Shown here: positions 54,539 through 60,445 of the stretch, piece by piece
Layout: every line of letters begins with the position of its first letter
Position numbering within the stretch: the first letter of the stretch is position 1
From: Candidatus Zixiibacteriota bacterium
GTDB taxonomy: Bacteria > Zixibacteria > MSB-5A5 > SM23-73-2
Direction: 5' to 3'
Assembly (NCBI GenBank): GCA_030615745.1
Contig: JAUWYR010000004.1
Coordinates: 1 to 64,000, forward strand
DNA: 64,000 bases
Position numbers and translations under genes: made by a program
The notes under the pieces: generated by a model
Told to the model about the DNA's origin: nothing
The model's input: the letters and a program-made list of their open reading frames with translations, nothing else
The model's database searches: none

Positions 54539-54658
54539 ATGAAGTCATTATCTGTAAAAGGAGCCGGCAGAGCTTCCCAGAAATCCCAGCCCACGTATGT
54601 CAAACTCTTAATGGAATGCGAACCTTTCAGGTTTGCCTTTCCTTATAGTTTTTCTTAA
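54539..54658 (+). CDS. possible 39-residue small protein
   Basis: ATG 54539 is preceded by TAGGAGG at a good 8-9 nt spacing. The reading frame (MKSLSVKGAGRASQKS, then QPTYVKLLMECEPFRF) runs 39 codons to TAA. The composition is not obviously repeat-like, but its 3' third contains the hairpin GCGAACC, TTTCA, GGTTTGC typical of the repeats around it. No family is recognised. It may be a genuine small gene, or a relic of a longer one broken by repeats. Confidence 0.35.
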   Translation: MKSLSVKGAGRASQKSQPTYVKLLMECEPFRFAFPYSFS

Positions 54659-54985
54659 AAGTAAAGCTGAAGCTTTACACTCCATATCTCACCTTATAGA
54701 TTTGGTTTTTTCAGAAATCTCTTATTTTAAGATTATGTGGGTTATTGACTTAAACTAAAACTTTAAGTCATAATAATATATTATCTGGAGTGCAACAACT
54801 TGTTGTTGCAACTCTATGCGAAAACAAGTTTTCGCACTACCTAAGAGAAAAGCAGAGCAAGGGTGCTCTGCGCTATGAGGTTTTGTGTTTTTTGAACAGA
54901 CAGGAATGTCTGTTCTACCTTCGGTTATTTTTTAACATCGGGCATGTTCGAAGAATGCTTCGCAAAGCCCGACGCTACATTTAAA
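54659..54985. repeat. cluster of mini-hairpins with differing stems
   Basis: In order: GTAAAGCT/AGCTTTAC (54661), GCAACAAC/GTTGTTGC (about 54793), TGCGAAAAC/GTTTTCGCA (about 54816), GCAGAGCA/TGCTCTGC (about 54852), GAACAGACA/TGTCTGTTC (about 54895), then TCGGGC/GCCCGA. The loop of the last holds the 18-nt word TTCGAAGAATGCTTCGCA at 54947. Loops are 2-4 nt in most. A 64-codon open frame across this cluster is an artefact of it. Confidence 0.8.
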
Positions 54986-55382
54986 AAAATTTATCAAACA
55001 CAAAAATTGGGATTACTAACTATCTTTGCAAACGTTTTTTATTTTTCAGCAAACCTCTCCCCTATCAGACCTAAACTAAAACTTTAAGTCGAACGTCGGG
55101 TATGAAACCCGACGCTACGCTTAAATTTTCTGTGCTGGTCAAGTCCCCTGACTCGACCAGAAAATCTCTGTTCCGCGGGGATGTTATCTCTGGCCAGCCA
55201 GGCATCCCCGCAAATAAATTCTGGGTGGATGATAACATCCGCCCAGAACAAAGAAATATATGTACGTAATCTTTTGTCCCTAAATCCTTTTTTTAGGAAC
55301 AATTATTATTAATTAGTATATAAGTATATGATATGCTCAAATTTCCTTGCAACATGATTTTCATTTTGATATATTAAAAAAG
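54986..55382. repeat. remaining gap before smpB with hairpins and a 4576-like element
   Basis: CGTCGGG, a 7-nt loop and CCCGACG at about 55093; CTGGTCAAGTC paired with GACTCGACCAG at 55134-55159; and at 55180-55246 a relative of the 4576-4654 element (ATGTTATC ... GATAACAT arms, CTGGCC core). The last 130 nt before smpB are A/T-rich and probably hold its promoter, but no clear boxes were assigned. Confidence 0.65.
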
Positions 55383-55853
55383 ATGGAAAAAAAAGAAGAG
55401 ATAAAAATAGTAGCGACTAACAGGAAGGCTCATCACGACTATACTATAGTTGAGACCTATGAGGCTGGGTTGGAACTAAAGGGGAGCGAGGTTAAATCTT
55501 TAAGGGAAGGTAAAGTCTCTTTGAGGGACTCCTTTGCCAGGATAGTTGATGAACAGCTACATTTATTAAATATGCACATAAGCTCCTATGAGAAGGCATC
55601 TAAGTTTGGACATGATCCAAAAAGAACAAAAAAATTGTTGATGCATAAAAGGGAAATAAAAAGACTTATGGGCAAAACTTTTGAAAAGGGATACACCTTA
55701 GTCCCTTTAAAAATCTACTTTAAAGGAAGTTTTGCCAAGGTGGAATTAGCCCTAGTCACTGGTAAAAGAAAATATGATAAAAGGAGAGCCCTGGCTGAAA
55801 AAGAGGCTAAAAGAAAAATAGAAAGAGCCTTTAAAGAGAGACAAATCTCTTGA
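55383..55853 (+). CDS. smpB: SsrA-binding protein SmpB
   Basis: 156 residues from ATG 55383 (an earlier in-frame TTG lies in A/T-rich leader). NRKAHHDYTIVETYEAGLEL, KGSEVKSLREGKVSLRDSF and the basic C-terminal helix match SmpB, the tmRNA partner in ribosome rescue. No tmRNA gene was found nearby. The stop codon at 55851 is inside a TCTCTTGA repeat, so the last residues (RQIS) are repeat-influenced. Confidence 0.96.
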   Translation: MEKKEEIKIVATNRKAHHDYTIVETYEAGLELKGSEVKSLREGKVSLRDSFARIVDEQLHLLNMHISSYEKASKFGHDPKRTKKLLMHKREIKRLMGKTFEKGYTLVPLKIYFKGSFAKVELALVTGKRKYDKRRALAEKEAKRKIERAFKERQIS

Positions 55854-55878
55854 TGTCTCTTGACCTTCGGCATACGCA
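55846..55878. repeat. TCTCTTGA/CATACGCA repeat between smpB and the amidase gene
   Basis: Two TCTCTTGA words, CCTTCGG, then CATACGCA. Reversed, this resembles the 49145-49187 block of the deacetylase gene minus one internal TCAAGAGA segment. Confidence 0.75.
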
Positions 55879-55884
55879 AATAAG

Positions 55885-57351
55885 ATGGCAAAAAAAGTAG
55901 CTTTTTTAACAATCTTTTTAGTGTCGTCGTTTGCCTTTACATCTTTATCCCAAAGCATTTATGAACTTTCAAACTTACCTAAAGTAAAAATAGATAAAGT
56001 TGATTATGTTTGTTTAGATGAAGTTGTCCGGGTTTTGCGTATGCATCAAGAGATAGGTGGTAAGATTTATCAGGATGAAAAAGAGGGAAAAGCGATATGG
56101 TATTATAAGGGTCAAAGATTGGAATTTACACCCTTTTCCCCTTACGTTTTAATTGATAACTCAATCTATGATCTTTTGTTCGAGGTAAAATTAAAGAAAG
56201 GGGAAATCTTTGTTCCTCAAAAAAATTTCTTTTCCCTTTTAAAAGAGTTAAAAAAGCAAAGCAAAAAATTCAAGGAAAACTTATCTCTTGATGCATACGC
56301 ATTTTCAAAACCCTCTTATCTTGAGTATAACATCACAGATATTTTTGCATCTAAAAAGCTCAATGGAATTTTAATCGAGATATTTATTTCCTATCCCATA
56401 AATTATGAGGTTTTTAAAAGTGAGAATAACTGTATCAACATTTTCTTCTATGAGGGGAAAATCGACACCGGTTATTTTAATTTCAAAGAAATTCCAAGTA
56501 TAATAAAAAAGATAACGGCTTATCAATACGGAAACTCAGTCCAGGTCTCCTTATGGACGAAAAAGTCCTTTCATACACTATCCCACAATCTGGAATCTTT
56601 TCCTTTTCGTATTCAAATCTCCTTGGAGGATACAACCGAGATTGCTAAAAGTGCACAAGATGATCTAATCGACGTGGTGGTCATTGACCCAGGTCATGGT
56701 GGGGTCGATTTTGGATTTTTTGGTCAAAGGAGTCTTTGGGAAAAAGATATCACTTTAGATATAGCCTTAAGGTTAAAAAAGCTTTTAGAGAAAGAAACTG
56801 ATTTAAAAGTTGTCCTTACAAGAGATTATGATGTTTTTATTCCTCTTAAAAAAAGAGCAAGAATAGCAAATAAAGAGGGTGGAGACCTGTTAATAAGCAT
56901 TCACTGTGAATTTTCTGAGGACGAAAATGAATCTGGATTTGAAATCTTCTTTTTCGGAGAGTCTCAAAAAGATAAAGAAACGACTTTAACTTTTAAAGAG
57001 GATTTAGAAAAAACCAATGAAATTTTTTCTGATTCGATTTTTATTCTCCCTGACACCACCCAATACCTGTTCTTTGAACAGTCAAAAAATTTAGCTTTTA
57101 TAGTTTGTGAGGAGATGGAAAAAAAACTTAAAATGTTTTCAAAGGGAATTTTTCAAGAAAAGTTTTTAGTTTTGAAAAAAGCCTATATGCTTGGAATTTT
57201 AGTTAATTGTGGATTTATCTCCAATCCAGATGAGGAAAAGCTTTTGGCACAAAGTCCTTTTAGAGAAAAAATTGCAGAGGCTCTGTTTTTTGGAATAATG
57301 AGGTTTAAAATTGAGGGTGAGCACGAAAAAAGCTATGAAGCTAAAAGATGA
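55885..57351 (+). CDS. Amidase_3-family N-acetylmuramoyl-L-alanine amidase with altered catalytic position
   Basis: 488 residues: a signal peptide (about 1-23), a 240-residue N-terminal beta-rich region, then Amidase_3 from about 263. Zinc ligands are seen in VVVIDPGHGGVDFG, SLWEKDITLDIALRL and LLISIHCE (usually SIHxN). The family's catalytic Glu in the usual VETGFLSN is replaced: here LVNCGFISNPDE near 440, Asn for Glu. It may be inactive or work as a binding/regulatory protein. Repeat words encode residues about 51-57 (LRMHQEI) and 134-139 (SLDAYA). It overlaps murI by 17 nt. Confidence 0.85.
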   Translation: MAKKVAFLTIFLVSSFAFTSLSQSIYELSNLPKVKIDKVDYVCLDEVVRVLRMHQEIGGKIYQDEKEGKAIWYYKGQRLEFTPFSPYVLIDNSIYDLLFEVKLKKGEIFVPQKNFFSLLKELKKQSKKFKENLSLDAYAFSKPSYLEYNITDIFASKKLNGILIEIFISYPINYEVFKSENNCINIFFYEGKIDTGYFNFKEIPSIIKKITAYQYGNSVQVSLWTKKSFHTLSHNLESFPFRIQISLEDTTEIAKSAQDDLIDVVVIDPGHGGVDFGFFGQRSLWEKDITLDIALRLKKLLEKETDLKVVLTRDYDVFIPLKKRARIANKEGGDLLISIHCEFSEDENESGFEIFFFGESQKDKETTLTFKEDLEKTNEIFSDSIFILPDTTQYLFFEQSKNLAFIVCEEMEKKLKMFSKGIFQEKFLVLKKAYMLGILVNCGFISNPDEEKLLAQSPFREKIAEALFFGIMRFKIEGEHEKSYEAKR

Positions 57352-58186
57352 AAAAAAAATAGGGATATTCGACTCAGGTGTGGGTGGTTTAACTGTTGCT
57401 CGCGAGATTCTTAAAATCCTCCCCTTTGAACAGATAATCTATTTTGGCGATACTGCGCGTTGCCCATATGGTCCGAGATCGAAAAAAATTGTCAGGGAAT
57501 TTTCATTGCAGAATGTGAATTTTTTATTATCTCAAAATGTTAAATTCATCGTAGTGGCTTGTAATACTTCCTCAGCTTTGGCTTTGGATTTTTTAAAAAA
57601 AAGGTTTGAAATTCCCATGATGGGAGTTATCGAGCCAGGAGCAAAAGGAGCAGTCGAGGCAACTAAAAATAAAAAGGTAGGGGTGATCGGAACTTTAGGA
57701 ACAATTTCATCTGGTTCTTATGTTAAAGCTATTCATAAAATGGACAAAAAGATTATAATTTATCCTCTGTCCTGCCCTCTTTTTGTCAGCTTGACTGAGG
57801 AGGGTTTTATTAACAAAAAAGCGACCTATCTTATCGCTGAGGAATACTTGAAGCCTTTGAAGAAAAAAAGAATCGATACTTTGATCTTAGGATGCACCCA
57901 CTATCCTTTGTTAAAAGGGGTTATAAGAAATGCGATGAAAAAATCCGAAGGATTTCCGAAGGACTCTTCGAGCATAGAAAATGTAACGTTGATCGACTCA
58001 GCTGAAAAGACAGCTTTGGATGTCAAAAGGTTTTTATTAGAAAAAGACCTTTTAAGAAAATCTGATAAAGAACCTTCTCATAAATTTTTTGTCTCAGACC
58101 AGCCGGATAAATTCAAAAAACTCGGACAAAGATTTTTAGGGAAAAAGATAAAAAGGGTTGAATTAGTGGACATAAACAAATACTAA
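57335..58186 (+). CDS. murI: glutamate racemase with an in-frame repeat insertion
   Basis: Makes D-glutamate for peptidoglycan. 283 residues from ATG 57335 (an earlier frame start lies deeper in the amidase gene). Catalytic Cys motifs are VVACNTSSALAL and GCTHYPLLKGV, with FDSGVGGLTVAREIL at the N-terminus. Between GCTHYPLL and VTLIDSAEKTA, homologues have a short link. Here residues about 204-215 (SEGFPKDSSSIE) are encoded exactly by the 36-nt repeat. The reading frame survives on both sides, so the enzyme is probably functional. Confidence 0.95.
   Translation: MKLKDEKKIGIFDSGVGGLTVAREILKILPFEQIIYFGDTARCPYGPRSKKIVREFSLQNVNFLLSQNVKFIVVACNTSSALALDFLKKRFEIPMMGVIEPGAKGAVEATKNKKVGVIGTLGTISSGSYVKAIHKMDKKIIIYPLSCPLFVSLTEEGFINKKATYLIAEEYLKPLKKKRIDTLILGCTHYPLLKGVIRNAMKKSEGFPKDSSSIENVTLIDSAEKTALDVKRFLLEKDLLRKSDKEPSHKFFVSDQPDKFKKLGQRFLGKKIKRVELVDINKY
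57944..57979. repeat. 36-nt repeat, copy 2 (inside murI)
   Basis: Identical to 47719-47754. Its length, a multiple of three, keeps murI in frame. Confidence 0.92.
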
Positions 58187-58189
58187 ATT

Positions 58190-58777
58190 ATGAAAATAGT
58201 TTTAGCCACAAATAATCAACATAAAATAAAAGAGATAAAAGAAATTTTAAAAGATCCCAATTTAGAGATTTTAACCCTTGCTGATTTTCCTGATTTTCCA
58301 AAGCCAGAGGAAACCGGAAAGACCTTTGAGGAAAATGCAACTATTAAAGCAAAGTCAGTCTATGATTTTACAAAAATTGCCTCGATTGCTGATGATTCAG
58401 GGTTAGAGGTGGACGCTTTAAATAATATGCCGGGAATTTTATCCGCAAGATTTGCAGGGGAGGGTTGTAGTTATGAAGATAACAATTTAAAGCTTTTAAA
58501 TTTGATGAAAGATATTCCCTGGGACAAAAGGAGTGCAACTTTTGTTTGCGTTGTGGCAATAGCTTACGATTTTAAAAATATAAAAATTGTTGAGGGGAAA
58601 GTCAAAGGTGTAATCGCACAGAAACAGATGGGAAAAAATGGCTTCGGCTACGACCCTTTGTTTTATTATCCTCCATTGAGTAAAACATTTGCTCAACTTG
58701 CGCTTGATGTGAAAAACGAAATAAGCCACAGGGCAATTGCATTCAGAAAGGCCAAAAAACTTCTATCTTCTTTTTAA
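58190..58777 (+). CDS. rdgB: XTP/dITP diphosphatase (RdgB/HAM1)
   Basis: Removes non-canonical purine nucleoside triphosphates. 195 residues with ATNNQHKIKEIKEIL, SIADDSGLEVDALNNMPGIL, GKNGFGYDPLF and EISHRAIAFRKA, all family blocks. It begins 3 nt after murI and ends the smpB-amidase-murI-rdgB run. Confidence 0.96.
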   Translation: MKIVLATNNQHKIKEIKEILKDPNLEILTLADFPDFPKPEETGKTFEENATIKAKSVYDFTKIASIADDSGLEVDALNNMPGILSARFAGEGCSYEDNNLKLLNLMKDIPWDKRSATFVCVVAIAYDFKNIKIVEGKVKGVIAQKQMGKNGFGYDPLFYYPPLSKTFAQLALDVKNEISHRAIAFRKAKKLLSSF

Positions 58778-59017
58778 AATCAAATTTCCAAATGAGGTTT
58801 TGAGTAAAACCAAAGTTTTGCACTCAAGGAAAGATAACATAAAGCTTGTAAGCACGAATTCATTCGTGCATTTTATTTGCACAGATAGAATCTGTGCCTA
58901 CAAATCTAACTTCTTTTCAAAAGCAGATTTATAAGTGAGGTTTTCAGGTAAAGCTAAAGCTTTACACTCCAAAAAGATAGACTGAGTTTTTTGTTTTTCT
59001 GAAAAGATAAAACTTTC
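58778..59017. repeat. mini-hairpin cluster between rdgB and the tRNA cluster
   Basis: Stems seen: TGAGTAAAAC with GTTTTGCACTCA (58799), GCACGAA/TTCGTGC (58851), GCACAGAT/ATCTGTGC (about 58879) and GTAAAGCT/AGCTTTAC (58951). Each has a short loop. The third and fourth are followed by CTAC and ACTCC, as in the 54659-54985 cluster. Confidence 0.75.
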
Positions 59018-59045
59018 TTGACAACTATCCTAAATCTTTTATATT
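59018..59045 (+). promoter_or_regulatory. promoter of the tRNA cluster
   Basis: TTGACA (59018-59023), 16 nt, TATATT (59040-59045). Initiation near 59052 would place the heptamer array 59080-59114 in the 5' leader of the tRNA-Pro precursor. Confidence 0.75.
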
Positions 59046-59079
59046 TTTAACCGTAATAAATGGGTGGGGTGGTGGGGTT

Positions 59080-59114
59080 CTAATACCTAATACCTACCAC
59101 CTAACACCTAAAAG
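59080..59114. repeat. heptamer array in the tRNA-Pro leader
   Basis: Five units: CTAATAC twice, CTACCAC, CTAACAC, CTAAAAG; ends 3 nt before the tRNA. Confidence 0.8.
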
Positions 59115-59117
59115 AAC

Positions 59118-59194
59118 CGGGGTGTAGCGCAGTCTGGTAGCGCACATGGTTTGGGACCATGGTGTCGGAGGTTCAAATCCTCTCACCCCGACCA
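59118..59194 (+). tRNA. tRNA-Pro(UGG)
   Basis: Acceptor CGGGGUG/CACCCCG, anticodon loop UUUGGGA on CAUGG/CCAUG giving UGG, T-loop UUCAAAU. The CCA end is encoded (59192-59194). Confidence 0.96.
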
Positions 59195-59204
59195 GAGAAA
59201 GTTG

Positions 59205-59287
59205 GAAAACAGCAAACTGTTCACAGCTAACAGTAGAAAGTTTCGTAAAAACTGTGAACTGTTAACCGTTTACTGTGAACAGAAACT
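59205..59287. repeat. heptamer array filling the tRNA-Pro/tRNA-Arg spacer
   Basis: About twelve 7-nt steps (GAAAACA, GCAAACT, GTTCACA to GTGAACA, GAAACTG) run to the first base of the tRNA. Confidence 0.75.
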
Positions 59288-59361
59288 GCCCCCGTAGCTC
59301 AGTTGGATAGAGCATCTGCCTTCTAAGCAGAGGGTCGCCTGTTCGAGTCAGGCCGGGGGTA
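59288..59361 (+). tRNA. tRNA-Arg(UCU)
   Basis: Acceptor GCCCCCG/CGGGGGU, anticodon loop CUUCUAA on UCUGC/GCAGA giving UCU (reads AGA), T-loop UUCGAGU. CCA is not encoded. Confidence 0.95.
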
Positions 59362-59370
59362 GCTGGAGTA

Positions 59371-59449
59371 AGTAAACAGAAAACAGTATACGGTAAACAG
59401 TAAAAGATTTTTTTCTGTATACTGTTTACTGTGAACTGTCTACTGACAA
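59371..59449. repeat. two opposed heptamer arrays in the tRNA-Arg/tRNA-His spacer
   Basis: Five AGTAAAC-type units (59371-59405), a T-rich 9-nt link, then five CTGTTTA-type units (59415-59449). The halves are near reverse complements and could fold into a long hairpin. It ends 3 nt before tRNA-His. Confidence 0.8.
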
Positions 59450-59452
59450 CAC

Positions 59453-59530
59453 GGTGGGTGTAGCTCAGTTGGTTAGAGCACCAGGTTGTGGCCCTGGTGG
59501 TCGCGGGTTCAAGTCCCGTCATCCACCCCA
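59453..59530 (+). tRNA. tRNA-His(GUG)
   Basis: Acceptor GUGGGUG/CAUCCAC, with the His-specific extra G(-1) at 59453 facing C73, anticodon GUG in UUGUGGC, T-loop UUCAAGU, CCA encoded (59528-59530). Its 3' end is overlapped on the other strand by the stop and last codons of the recombinase remnant. Confidence 0.96.
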
Positions 59531-60256
59531 TTTTTCAGTTTTGTTCCCTTCGGCTAATAAGTCGAAGGGCTTTCTGTATGTGGGATAAAGAGTTCCGTCA
59601 ATTACTTGACAGTTCGAAAGTAGAAAATTGAGAAGTTTCCTTTTCTCTGGGGCTTCTTGCTTCTGATATAGAAAATACGCTTTGCTGGCGAGTTCTAAGA
59701 TTTTGATTCCCTCATCGAAGTAGCTTTTATTGGCATTTTGATGACATTGAATTTCGGATAGTATTCTTGACTGCTCCTCTATCCATTGTTCTGATTTTCT
59801 GTTCCAGAATTCCTCTGTGATTTTACCTTCGAGTTTGTCCTCATAGGCTTGGTCAAGCTTTTGTTGAAGTTTTTTATGCCGTAAGGTGAGCTTGCCTATC
59901 ATCTCATCGTGATATGCTTTCTCGTCAACGTGACTTGCTTTTAAGGCTTCTTTGATCCATTCCAGTTTTGCATCATCGATTACTATTTTTTTAACCACCT
60001 GACCAAGTTTGTCCTCAAGTAACTCTTCCCGGATATATGCTTTCTCACATTTTCCCTTGGAACCGGTGCAGTGATAGTAGATGTATCTATTCTTCTGTAT
60101 TTCTGCGGTGATGGAACAACCGCAGCGTCCACAGGTCAAAAGTCCAACAAAGGCGAAATTCCTCTTTTTCGGCTTGGGCTTATTGTGGTTTTTGAATACT
60201 TCCTGAACTTTTTCGAAAAGCTTTTTAGTTATGATCGGTGGATGCTTGCCTGAATA
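59519..60256 (-). pseudogene. C-terminal remnant of a large serine recombinase
   Basis: An open frame of about 245 codons without the catalytic resolvase domain. It begins right after a TGA (60257-60259) with YSGKHPPIITKKLFEKVQEV, the recombinase-domain link (YxGxHxPII...F..VQ). It continues through FAFVGLLTCGRCGCSIT and YYHCTGSKGKC (zinc ribbon), then a long coiled coil (KKLQQKLDQAYEDKLEGKIT). Further upstream only short noncoding sequence remains. The last codons (WGG and stop) lie in the 3' end of tRNA-His, an attachment-site position. It is probably a relic of an integrated element; an internal TTG start (60139) could still yield a fragment. Confidence 0.88.
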
Positions 60257-60331
60257 TCAAAAGCGCTAAAGTCATGATAACAGATTTATTTTAAGAGAAT
60301 GGGATTATTTTATTTCGGTCACTTTTTTTAC

Positions 60332-60359
60332 TTGACAAAAATTGTGGTTGTATTATATT
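60332..60359 (+). promoter_or_regulatory. promoter of the dockerin-tipped protein gene
   Basis: TTGACA (60332-60337), 16 nt, TATATT (60354-60359). The leader to ATG 60446 is about 80 nt and ends in AGGAGG. Confidence 0.75.
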
Positions 60360-60445
60360 TTAATAAAGAGAGCAAGTCATTTTAACAATAAACTTTATAA
60401 GAATTGAATGGCGCAAACCTTGAAAAAACAAGGAGGCGATTTTAA

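Noticed and set aside
54790-54984. 64-codon open frame
   Set aside because: Composed of successive hairpins and the TTCGAAG word; no start signal.
54306-55382. tmRNA gene next to smpB
   Set aside because: No tRNA-like GGGGC.../...CCCCACCA ends and no ANDYALAA-like tag frame were found.
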